From Theionarchaea archaeon (GTDB taxonomy: Archaea > Methanobacteriota_B > Thermococci > Methanofastidiosales > SZ-28-30), in contig JACVGT010000011.1 of assembly GCA_018992685.1 (NCBI GenBank), positions 178,094 through 242,093 on the forward strand: a stretch of 64,000 nt of DNA, written 5' to 3'. Under the pieces are notes generated by a model. It had not been told where the DNA came from. It did no database searches and saw only the letters and a list, made by a program, of their open reading frames with translations. The translations under genes and the position numbers were made by a program. This document shows, piece after piece, positions 53,770 through 62,292 of the stretch (its first letter is position 1; each line of letters begins with the position of its first letter).

Positions 53770-55713
53770 CTATTCTGAGGATTTTCTTATTTTGACGGTG
53801 GTACTGTTGAAGGTGGGTCCTCCTCCGATTTCCTGGACAGTCTCAGGGGCCAGACTGTTTACAGGAACTCCGTAAAGGTCATTTCCCTGGCGTGGTATCC
53901 ACACGACCCCTGGGGGGATTGATACTGAAATCACAGCCTTCATCGTTATGCTTCCTACTTCATTGTACAGGACGAGGGCATCAGAGTCGTGTATGTCATT
54001 TTTAAGTGCATCCCGTATTCCTATGAACACCAAGGGTGGAATGGGGCCATATATGTCCTGGAACTGGGTGTGAGTATAATTTTTCATTGAACTGGTGAGC
54101 ATGGTGTAGTCTTCCTGATGCGGCGGGAAAGGGTGCTGAACAGGAAGGGATGGTACGTGACATTTCTCTGCCTGGGTTGAGGCCAGCTCGATTTTACCTG
54201 TGGGAGTCTGATATGTATCGCGCGGACGAACCTTGAGGGCAAGGCATGCGCCCTCTCTCAGGTCTGAGATCCTTCCATCCTCAAGTGCGTGTTTCAGTGC
54301 TTTTTCAACCACTTTCCAGCAGTCTTCATACACCCAGGCGTCATCCAGGTCAAGCCTCTGGGCAAGTTGGGCCATGACCCACAGTTCTGATTTACTCTTC
54401 CCCATTGGGTCAAGAACCTGGTTGGACTTTCTGACGTACCGGTGGCCCCAGGGAATGACCACGTCTTCTTTTTCAAGGAAAGTGGGTGCAGGAAGGACTA
54501 CATCAGCATAGCGGGCAGTTTCTGTCCAGTGCGTATCATGAACCACAACAAAAACATCATCTCTCTCAAATCCCCTGCGGACTGCTGAGACATTGGGTAG
54601 CGTCTGGGCAGGATTCATGTTGTGGACGTATACAAGTGTAAATGCACCCTGCTCCAGCAGGGACCCTACGGTGACCTGGCTCACAGATTCTATCGGTTTT
54701 TCAGTCAGGGATTCCCCCGTGAGAAACTGGTAGTCAATGGGAAAGCCCTGTGCATTGGAGTAGAAAAACCCTCTATGTACGCCCACTACCGCGGGCAGCA
54801 AAGAGACTGCTCTTACCGATTCAGCCCCATATACACTTTTCTGCATTCCTATACCTATTAACGTGACCTGGGACTTCTTTTGAGCGTATAAGTCGCCGAG
54901 GTGAGTAATTTCTTCCCATTTCACACCTGTAAGTGCTTCGACCTGTTCTTCCCTCCACTTCTGTGTTTCTCCTTTCAGCATGTCAATTCCATGAGTATAT
55001 GTTTTGATGAAGTCCCTATCGATGAGATCAGTTTCCATGAGATATTTCAGTATTCCATAAACCAGGGCGACGTCACTCCCTGGTTGAATCTGAATCCATA
55101 CATCCGCTGTCTGTGAAGTCTCGCTCTTTCTGGGGTCCACTGAGACTAGTACTCCGCCTCTTTTCTGAGACTTCTGGGATAATCGGTGAAAATGGGGGGC
55201 CGACACTGCTGCGTTGAACCCCCAGTACACGGTCAGCTCTTTCTCAGAGAGCTCATCAGGATGAGCCCCATATGATAGTCCATAGTGAAGGCCCACAGCT
55301 TCATGACCCGACTTACTGCATAGACTGCTGTCTGTCTGTGTGAATCCGAGAGCATAAAACAACCGCTGAGGAAGATAGGAAGAGAATAGTCCCTGGTTTC
55401 CGCTGAAGCACAGCTGCAAACACGATCGAGCTCCTTCTGATTTCAGTGTCTGTGCAAGAGATTCAGCTAAGAGATTCAGGGCCTCATTCCAGGACGTCTG
55501 CCGGAATGTATCGTTGACCCGCATGAAAGGATAGAGGATTCGGCTCTCACTGGTGGCACGCTTGATGTCCTGGTATCCGCGGGGACACAGGAATCCCTGG
55601 GTAATTCCAGCCTTGTCTCCCATGATTCGAACCAGTTCCTTGCCCCTTTGGGAAACAGTCATGAAGCAGGTATCATAGCAGTCTCGAGCACACGCAGTTT
55701 GAATATCAATCAT
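53770..55713 (-). CDS. Molybdopterin oxidoreductase, catalytic subunit
   Basis: 647 aa of the DMSO-reductase superfamily. A 4Fe-4S site C8-x3-C12-x3-C16...C43 (CPRG) opens the protein; TDSSLCSKSG (about 127-136) lies where the metal ligand sits and offers Cys132 or Ser, and the C-terminal dinucleotide-binding domain (YTMLTSSMKNYTHTQF) completes the fold. Relatives include biotin-sulfoxide reductase-like and uncharacterised oxidoreductases. No Fe-S or membrane subunit is adjacent, so the electron partner is unknown. Substrate not predictable. TATA on the minus strand at about 55742-55750. Confidence 0.9.
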   Translation of the reverse strand: MIDIQTACARDCYDTCFMTVSQRGKELVRIMGDKAGITQGFLCPRGYQDIKRATSESRILYPFMRVNDTFRQTSWNEALNLLAESLAQTLKSEGARSCLQLCFSGNQGLFSSYLPQRLFYALGFTQTDSSLCSKSGHEAVGLHYGLSYGAHPDELSEKELTVYWGFNAAVSAPHFHRLSQKSQKRGGVLVSVDPRKSETSQTADVWIQIQPGSDVALVYGILKYLMETDLIDRDFIKTYTHGIDMLKGETQKWREEQVEALTGVKWEEITHLGDLYAQKKSQVTLIGIGMQKSVYGAESVRAVSLLPAVVGVHRGFFYSNAQGFPIDYQFLTGESLTEKPIESVSQVTVGSLLEQGAFTLVYVHNMNPAQTLPNVSAVRRGFERDDVFVVVHDTHWTETARYADVVLPAPTFLEKEDVVIPWGHRYVRKSNQVLDPMGKSKSELWVMAQLAQRLDLDDAWVYEDCWKVVEKALKHALEDGRISDLREGACLALKVRPRDTYQTPTGKIELASTQAEKCHVPSLPVQHPFPPHQEDYTMLTSSMKNYTHTQFQDIYGPIPPLVFIGIRDALKNDIHDSDALVLYNEVGSITMKAVISVSIPPGVVWIPRQGNDLYGVPVNSLAPETVQEIGGGPTFNSTTVKIRKSSE

Positions 55714-56037
55714 CAGGTCACCGTAGTGACTTTGTCAGCCGCGCTTTTAATTGTTACTTGTTACCTCTGCCTTGTCTCCTTCGTTCATCCATCTGCCCAT
55801 CAGCCCCAATTTCTGAGACATTCTTCACCGAAGCCTTTCTTGTTGCGAGGAAAGAAGAAGGCGAAGGTGGAGGTTTTTCCCAGATGCAAGAAGATGGGCA
55901 TCAATGGATCGAAATGGGGAATTTTCTCCCTGGCGGAGAAAAGAAGAACAAGAAAAAGATCTCTCTTGAACGTTGAGTGAAAGAGACTGTTGAAGGCCCG
56001 ATAGCTATATATGGCTGACTTCTCCAAGAGAAATGCG
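55714..56037. other. 324-nt divergent spacer
   Basis: Contains promoters of the flanking genes (minus TATA at 55742-55750, plus CTATATATG at about 56004-56012). A 30-codon frame starting at 55884 with GGAGG eight nt upstream (ending KKISLER, at 55976) might be a small gene; overlapping frames are equally plausible and I cannot choose. Confidence in any gene is low. Confidence 0.3.
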
Positions 56038-56562
56038 ATGAATCACTTCATAGATACACTGAATTTTAGGATGCTCCAATTGGTTTTCATGATTCGGGAC
56101 GCAATCTCTCCTCCGGAGAAGAAGATTACAGAAGCAGGCGTGAAAACAGGATTTCTCGTATTGGATTATGGATGTGGGCCCGGGGGTTTCACCATTGCAG
56201 CCGCAAAAATGGCTGGACCCTCGGGCCGAGTGTACGCAGTTGACAGAAATCCTCTTGCACTGGAATCTGTGAAGAATAGAGCTCGAACAAATACCTTGTC
56301 CAACATAGAGCTGATTCACTCTGATTGCAGAACTGGATTGAAAGCGGGCGTCATAGATGTTGTTTTGATGTATGATGTCTTTCATGAACTTGATGCGTCT
56401 TCCAGCGTTCTCACAGAAGTCCACCGAATTTTGAAACCCTGTGCTGTCCTGTCTCTGAGCGATCATCACTTGACAGAAGGAGAGATCCTAACTGGGGTGC
56501 GTGGAGACCTCTTTGACCTAACACACAAAGGAAAATATACGTACACCTTTTCCAAGAAGTAA
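56038..56562 (+). CDS. SAM-dependent methyltransferase
   Basis: 174 aa. VLDYGCGPGGFTIAAAKM is motif I, VYAVDRN the acidic motif, followed by VVLMYDVFHEL (motif IV). It resembles small Methyltransf_31/UbiE-like enzymes, including arsenite-type or ubiquinone-type relatives, but the acceptor is unknown. CTATATATG at about 56004-56012 is 27 nt before the ATG at 56038; ATG 56011 overlaps that element. Confidence 0.88.
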   Translation: MNHFIDTLNFRMLQLVFMIRDAISPPEKKITEAGVKTGFLVLDYGCGPGGFTIAAAKMAGPSGRVYAVDRNPLALESVKNRARTNTLSNIELIHSDCRTGLKAGVIDVVLMYDVFHELDASSSVLTEVHRILKPCAVLSLSDHHLTEGEILTGVRGDLFDLTHKGKYTYTFSKK

Positions 56563-56736
56563 CTCTACCACATCTGATCTTTCGCTGCATGTTCCTCCCT
56601 CTGATTCATCCGAAGAAGTCCTTCTGACCTGGCTGAAGATTTGTGGCCTGTTATGACTCCTTATTCCATCTATTCAAACCTATTATCTTCTATCTTACTC
56701 ACTGTGAGGTATTCCTGCAGCCACCGATGACACCAG

Positions 56737-57132
56737 TTATACCGCGTATTTTCCCACGATGTAGGGTCCCAGAAGTGTTGTCAAGAGCATCAGTATCCAT
56801 ATTCTTCCTTTCAAAATGTTGTAATCAGTCAGAAGCCTTGACCACGTATGTCCAACAATGAAATGACCAAAGAGAAGCTCGAACGCAACAGTCAGACCAA
56901 GCCACATGACGCCGATCATGATCAGATCACTGTCAGTATAGTGAGCTGCAGTTAGCTTGAAGAACACGTACATTGCCAGAAGAGAGAATATGATGCCAGT
57001 CACTGTGCTGATCTGATGGGCATGCAGCTCTTCCATTGCAGGCCCGTACACCTCGTTCCGCAAGGTCCCATTTACGATAGCTACAAGAACCAGTACAATC
57101 CAAAAGCCGAGGGCTTGCCAGTAAATGTTCAT
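56737..57132 (-). CDS. Four-helix membrane protein of a conserved family
   Basis: 131 aa with four membrane helices. VNGTLRNEVYGPAMEELHAHQISTVTG and ELLFGHFIVGHTWSRLLTDYNILKGRIW follow a pattern I recognise from a widespread uncharacterised membrane family (xINGxLRE..P..G...AHQxST; FExxFGH). CAGGAGGTCGTA directly precedes the ATG at 57132; the frame continues to 57210 without support. Function unknown. Confidence 0.82.
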   Translation of the reverse strand: MNIYWQALGFWIVLVLVAIVNGTLRNEVYGPAMEELHAHQISTVTGIIFSLLAMYVFFKLTAAHYTDSDLIMIGVMWLGLTVAFELLFGHFIVGHTWSRLLTDYNILKGRIWILMLLTTLLGPYIVGKYAV

Positions 57133-57376
57133 TACGACCTCCTGAAAGTTGATTCTCCCTCTGAGCCAGTATAGTCTCCTAGACGTCCAGACTAATAAGC
57201 GTTTTGGCACTCCGATTTACTTTCAGAATCCGGGAACCGCGAGGCCTTCAACCATTACGAGACAGAACCATGATTTGACTGTGTCAAGAGGGAGTTTGGG
57301 AGATGGTTTGTGGTACACTGCAAAATTACAGGCAGAAGCCCTCCTGCTCTTGAAATGGGACCTGCATTTTCACAGA

Positions 57377-58537
57377 TCACCTGCGGTAGTCCACATCAAG
57401 GTAGGAAATCCAGACAGATAATGCTTTCTTGGGACACCCATCACTTCTCTTCATCCCCGTGTACACCCATATCTTCCCCAATTCCTTCAGTTCATCTGGG
57501 AATACCTCCAATAAATCCACGAAATCCAGCGGGGCCCAGTTAACCACAAACACAAATTCGTAGTCACATGCCTTCTTCAACAGCAAGGTTATGTAGGCTT
57601 TCTGATAATCTTCGTCAAATTCGAAGTCAAAGTCAAGTGCCCTGAAGCTCTGGGAAGGCACTCCTGTCTCTGTTACCGCAACTGGTTTTCCGAACTGGAG
57701 AGCAGCGTCAAAATAATCTTCAGGAACAGGATCCAATCTCTGGGAAGGATGTGCCCACAGGAAAGGGTAAATACTCAATCCCATAATGTCATTGTAGGGC
57801 ATGAACTCTTTTAGTTCCTGCACCTGAATGGAGCTGTCTGCACCTGCCAACCCCTTGATATGACCGAGGGTGAAAGATGCGAACACAGGGAGATCAGGAT
57901 ACTCCTTTTTTAGAGCAGCGTATACGTACTCGTGGAGGTCCGTGTATTGCTCCCACTTTTCAGGGTCTGCTGCAAGGAGTAAGTTAACCTCAATGCCGAT
58001 TACCAGGTAATCTGGGCTGAAATATTCCACCACACGGGTAGCATAGTTCAGATATGCTGTTTTCACCTCATGACTATCTAATTCATAAGTATCCCAGGGA
58101 GAAGGGAGGGGGAGATTATCTTTTTCTCCCCAGTACAAGGCAAGATTCCTACGGGACATATCCAAAGGAGTTATGGCCACCAGAACCTTGTGTGATCTGG
58201 ATGTGCCCTCCTTCTTTACCTTCCACTCGGTAATCAGATGGGTTGAGAATTCGCTGTCAGCAAGAGCTTCAACCCAGGGGATACCTCCGTCAAAGTGGTG
58301 GGCTATCAGGTCTCCATTGGTTTCAACGAATTTGTACATCTCTGAAATGGAGGCTGAAGTGGGACCCGGGGGCCAGCCGGTAAATCCCATGTAGAAAGGT
58401 CTTGACTGACAAGAGACAGGACTGGACTCAGGTGGTGAGCACGGGGTGAGATCATGTGATCTGTCGTTGCGACTGCCCATGAGTACAAGGATTAACAGAA
58501 TTCCCACGATAATGACGGCAAGCCACCTCTTCTTCAT
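57377..58537 (-). CDS. Anchored glycosidase of the GH-A (GH53-like) type
   Basis: 386 aa. Signal or anchor helix (residues 4-21), a short Ser/Pro/Cys linker and a TIM-barrel. E183 in VIGIEVNLLL (acid/base, after strand 4) and E290 in VAVTETGVPS (nucleophile, after strand 7) are placed as in clan GH-A enzymes; the layout (DYLVIGIEVNL..., IMGLSIYPFLW) recalls endo-beta-1,4-galactanases. It may cleave an environmental or surface polysaccharide. TATA on the minus strand about 25 nt from the ATG (58556-58563). No other polysaccharide-degrading genes nearby. Confidence 0.8.
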   Translation of the reverse strand: MKKRWLAVIIVGILLILVLMGSRNDRSHDLTPCSPPESSPVSCQSRPFYMGFTGWPPGPTSASISEMYKFVETNGDLIAHHFDGGIPWVEALADSEFSTHLITEWKVKKEGTSRSHKVLVAITPLDMSRRNLALYWGEKDNLPLPSPWDTYELDSHEVKTAYLNYATRVVEYFSPDYLVIGIEVNLLLAADPEKWEQYTDLHEYVYAALKKEYPDLPVFASFTLGHIKGLAGADSSIQVQELKEFMPYNDIMGLSIYPFLWAHPSQRLDPVPEDYFDAALQFGKPVAVTETGVPSQSFRALDFDFEFDEDYQKAYITLLLKKACDYEFVFVVNWAPLDFVDLLEVFPDELKELGKIWVYTGMKRSDGCPKKALSVWISYLDVDYRR

Positions 58538-58678
58538 GAGGATGGAGTTCCTGTATCATTATAAGTTTTTCGTCTTCGGTGTTGTCAATAGAAGTGCTTG
58601 CGGGCATTCAAGGAGAATATTGGCCAGGAAAATGAGGATGAAGAACCCAATGTTTATCTACACCAAAAGGTGAGTAGT

Positions 58679-59914
58679 ATGATGAGTCGAGTCACTGGGT
58701 TCAAGTTTTTCAGGAAGTATCCTAACGTCCTCGTCGTCTGCGCGGGAACTTTCATGTCAATGATCGGGTTTGGGATGATTTTCCCGTTCTTTCCTTTGTA
58801 TGCAGAACACTTTGGGGCAACCCCTTCCCAGATAGGGATGATTGCCTCTATGTTTGCTCTGACTCGAACTGCTCTGGCCACTCCTTTTGGAGCCCTTTCA
58901 GACAGATATGGGAGAAAGCGGATGATGATGGCAGGATTCTTATCATACAGTGTCGCCATGTCCTTGTTTGCTTTTGCACAGAGTGTGAACCACTTGTTTG
59001 TTCTCAGGGGACTACAGGGAGTGGCTTCTGCCATGGTATGGCCCTCAGCTCAGGCGGTCATTGCAGACTCGACAGAGCATGCTGACAGAGGGAGGGCAAT
59101 GGCATATTTTTCTGCCAGCTGGACTGTGTCCATGATCATAGGACCTGCATTCGGAGGGTTTATTGCTGGCTTTTATGGTTATGAGGCTCCTTTTCTGATT
59201 GCAGGCGGAATCATGATTCCAATCACTGGTTTGATCTATCTCTTTGTGGCTGAAACCATCAAGAGCCGCGTGAGTATCTTAACCGTAAAAGAGCCAGTGG
59301 CAAGAGGGCTGAGGCTCAGATTCAAAGAAATCAGAGAATCGCGATACTTCCTCACACTTTCAGGGCTCATGGTGGGCACTTTCATCACAACATTCGGTCT
59401 CACCTTGATTGAGCCCCTGCTCTCAATTTATGCACAGGAAAAGGTGAATGCAACCCTCACGGAGATCAGCCTGGCCTTTACCGTAATGGGGCTATCTGGG
59501 TTCCTGGTGAGAGTCGTGGGAAGTGGCATTCCTGACAGAATTGGAAGGAAGGCCCCTATCCTGTTTGGCAATCTGTGGGCTTCCCTTCTGACCTTCCCTT
59601 TGAGTATTGTCAGAACTCCGTGGCAGATGATTGGAATCCTCGGTGCTCGTTCTGCCGGTTGGGGGGTTTCTGATCCTGCCACTCAAGCTCTCCTTGCTGA
59701 CGTTGTGGATGAGAACAAGAGGGGGAGGATATTTGGGCTCTTCGGTTCTGTGGGTGGTGTAGCCATGATTGCTGGTCCCACGGTGGGAGGTGTTATCTAT
59801 GAATTGTATGGCGGAGAAATCTCTTTTGCCCTGTGCGGGGCATTGACGCTCATGGCTTCAATAGTACTTTTCTTCATGATTTCAGAGCCCTCTCATGAAG
59901 AGACCGCACTGTAA
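58679..59914 (+). CDS. MFS transporter
   Basis: 411 aa with twelve membrane helices. The A-loop motif GALSDRYGRKRMMMAG between helices 2 and 3, the RGLQGVASAM segment in helix 4 and the second-half repeat GSGIPDRIGRKAP are MFS drug:proton antiporter type signatures. Probably an exporter of small molecules, substrate unknown. TTTATCT at about 58652-58658 is about 24 nt before ATG 58679; the frame is open upstream to 58598 beyond this box. Confidence 0.92.
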   Translation: MMSRVTGFKFFRKYPNVLVVCAGTFMSMIGFGMIFPFFPLYAEHFGATPSQIGMIASMFALTRTALATPFGALSDRYGRKRMMMAGFLSYSVAMSLFAFAQSVNHLFVLRGLQGVASAMVWPSAQAVIADSTEHADRGRAMAYFSASWTVSMIIGPAFGGFIAGFYGYEAPFLIAGGIMIPITGLIYLFVAETIKSRVSILTVKEPVARGLRLRFKEIRESRYFLTLSGLMVGTFITTFGLTLIEPLLSIYAQEKVNATLTEISLAFTVMGLSGFLVRVVGSGIPDRIGRKAPILFGNLWASLLTFPLSIVRTPWQMIGILGARSAGWGVSDPATQALLADVVDENKRGRIFGLFGSVGGVAMIAGPTVGGVIYELYGGEISFALCGALTLMASIVLFFMISEPSHEETAL

Positions 59915-59992
59915 GGGGGAAGAGAAGGTTTAGAATCCAACCGACCTGGAACTGATGTGACGCCTGTTACAGGAGATGGTCGTCTCCTGAGA

Positions 59993-61042
59993 TCATTCCA
60001 TTACCGTTTCACATATGGTTCTTATTTGAGTTCCAACAACAGAAGGTGTGCACTTTTCCCTGAATGTGTCATATCCTTTTTCAGCCAGGAGCAGTCTCAG
60101 TTCCGGGTTTTCTTTTAGTGTTAATACAGCGCGTGCTATCCCTGTGGGGCTGGCGTGTTCTACGAAAAAAGCACTGGAATCATCAAGTAATTCTCTGTTG
60201 GCAGGGTTTTCGCTCACTACCACAGGTTTCCTCATGGCCAGGAACTGGAAAGTCTTTCCCGCGATCGTCCTGTGTGCTTTGCCGCTTTCAGAGAAGTGAC
60301 CTCCCAGACAAACAGCTGCTTTGGCGATGTCCAAGGGGAGCATATCATAGTCCACCCAGTCGATAAACTGTATGTTTCTGCACTGCAGCTTCTGGGCAAG
60401 ACACACGATTTTCCTGTGCTCAGGACCAGTACCCACTACGTGGAACGTAACGTCTGGATTGAGTTCAAGTTCTTTCGCTGCTTTCACGATGTATTCAATG
60501 CCCTGGAGTGGTCTGTAGGTGCCATAGAAGAAAACCATGAATTGACTTGACTGGGCCTCCCGGGGGTAGAAAACGGAATCATCAGCCCCTACAAACACAC
60601 GGTGAAATTTATTCTCGTCAAGACTGAAGGTTCTCACAAAATAGTCAATGTGGGCTTGTGTATCCAGAAGGACTGCATCGGCAGACTGGCATGATGTCTT
60701 GTCCAGCCAGTAGCAGAATTTGCCTGCTCCCGAAGTAGATGGGACCCACTTTCTGTCAAAGCAAATAGTATCATATGCTGAAAGAAATGCGTCAAATATA
60801 ATGGGTTTTCCAGTCATTTTCCTGATTAAGGGCACCAAGGGCTGACCGAAAAATCCAACGAAAATCATGTCAAAATCCTTCTTGCCAAAATACTTGAAGA
60901 GAGCCCTTAGATACCGAACAGGGTAATGTGAGGACAGGTCACAGCATTCAACAACGTCCACTCCCTGCTGCCTCAGCCCTTTCAGAATCACGGCATTTCT
61001 GACATACGTGGGTTTCTGTCCACAGATGAAAAGCACTCTCAT
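59993..61042 (-). CDS. Glycosyltransferase, GT4 type
   Basis: 349 aa, GT-B fold. VLFICGQKPTYVRNAVILKGL at the start and the donor-binding C-terminal half (FYGTYRPLQGIEYIVKAAKEL, VVGTGPEHRKI, SENPANREL) fit GT4. It would add a sugar in surface-glycan or lipid synthesis. AGGTGCGGGA precedes the ATG. It follows the sugar-nucleotidyltransferase gene by 16 nt on the same strand, so they are one operon. Confidence 0.92.
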   Translation of the reverse strand: MRVLFICGQKPTYVRNAVILKGLRQQGVDVVECCDLSSHYPVRYLRALFKYFGKKDFDMIFVGFFGQPLVPLIRKMTGKPIIFDAFLSAYDTICFDRKWVPSTSGAGKFCYWLDKTSCQSADAVLLDTQAHIDYFVRTFSLDENKFHRVFVGADDSVFYPREAQSSQFMVFFYGTYRPLQGIEYIVKAAKELELNPDVTFHVVGTGPEHRKIVCLAQKLQCRNIQFIDWVDYDMLPLDIAKAAVCLGGHFSESGKAHRTIAGKTFQFLAMRKPVVVSENPANRELLDDSSAFFVEHASPTGIARAVLTLKENPELRLLLAEKGYDTFREKCTPSVVGTQIRTICETVME

Positions 61043-61058
61043 TCCCGCACCTGACCTG

Positions 61059-62057
61059 CTATGTCCTCCCGTAGGTATCCCGGGTTCTCACGGTGTCCTC
61101 TGGATGGGGCGTGGAATATTCATTCAGGACCAGGTTCTCTATTGCGTGGATACTGTGGAGAGTATTGGGCTCAATTCTCACCGTTTCATTCTTGCGCAGG
61201 ACTACCTGGTGATCAGAGAATTCAACATACCCTTCTCCCCGGTAGACATGCAGTGTCTCATCCTTTTTCTCATGATAGTGCAGGGATGTGCTCTCCCCTT
61301 TCTTGATGTACAACTCTTTGGTTAGGTACTTGTCCGTTAACACGATAATCTTCTCGTAGCCCCAGGGTTTGTCCGTCTTGTTATGGTACTCTGATTGAAC
61401 TGTTTCCAAATCCTTGATGGAATCTACGGAATGCCAGAAAACATCATCTTCCTTGTAGCACCTGAGGGCCCCCGCCCTGGCTATTGATGGGAACACCAGC
61501 TTTTCTGCATCGCCTTCTTTGTAGTGTGCAAAATATCTCCTCAGACTGAAGGGGATGACGTATATACCTCCATTGATATGATGAGGAAGGATCGGTTTTT
61601 CCTTGAATGAGATTACCCTGCTGTCAGAGAGTTCTACAACACCAAAAGGAGAGACCAGGGGAGCCACATACATGAACATTTCATGCTCTGTGCAGTGATT
61701 CACCATTTCCTTGAGGTTAATATCGGTGACAATGTCGCCATTCATGATAATGGCATCCTTCTCAGTGGCCTGAAAGAGGTTATTCAGTGCGTAGAGTGTT
61801 CCTCCTGGTTTCTCTTCAATGAGGTACTCAATGGTGAGACCATCCCATGATTTTGAGTATCGCTCGTGGATTTTTTCATGGAGGTACCCTGCCAGCATGT
61901 AGATGTGGGTGATACCTGCAGTCTTGAAGTGAAGCAGTTGTTTGTCCAAGATGGTGTACCCTTCCCGTAGTTCAATTAGGGGTTTGGGCGTTTCCTGGGT
62001 TAAAGGACGCAGTCGGGTGCCGTAACCGCCACATAAGATGGCGCCTATGTAATCCAT
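61059..62057 (-). CDS. Sugar nucleotidyltransferase fused to a cupin domain
   Basis: 332 aa. CGGYGTRLRPLTQETPKPLIEL at residues 8-29 is the nucleotidyltransferase pyrophosphorylase motif, with INGDIVTDI as the metal site. From about residue 230 a cupin barrel follows (TSLHYHEKKDETLHVYRGEG, PNTLHSIHAI), as in bifunctional mannose-1-phosphate guanylyltransferase/phosphomannose isomerase-like proteins, though the domain is short. It makes an activated sugar for the glycosyltransferase downstream. TATATATAA (about 62079-62087) is the TATA box on the minus strand. Confidence 0.9.
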   Translation of the reverse strand: MDYIGAILCGGYGTRLRPLTQETPKPLIELREGYTILDKQLLHFKTAGITHIYMLAGYLHEKIHERYSKSWDGLTIEYLIEEKPGGTLYALNNLFQATEKDAIIMNGDIVTDINLKEMVNHCTEHEMFMYVAPLVSPFGVVELSDSRVISFKEKPILPHHINGGIYVIPFSLRRYFAHYKEGDAEKLVFPSIARAGALRCYKEDDVFWHSVDSIKDLETVQSEYHNKTDKPWGYEKIIVLTDKYLTKELYIKKGESTSLHYHEKKDETLHVYRGEGYVEFSDHQVVLRKNETVRIEPNTLHSIHAIENLVLNEYSTPHPEDTVRTRDTYGRT

Positions 62058-62292
62058 GGGATAGGTACTATGGGATTATATATATAGGTGCGTGTTACAG
62101 CGACTAACCTGATATTCTATAATCTGGGAAAGATCCACGAGAAATTCAGTTTTCGGTCGTCTGACAATCTTCTTTACGTGAGAGAGGTGTAGAGGTTCAG
62201 CAGGACCCAGGGGTGAGTGGTGATTACTATCCCACGATTCAGCACTGAGCTTACCAGTACTTGAAGGAAGTCCGGTTACAGTTCCAAGGTGG

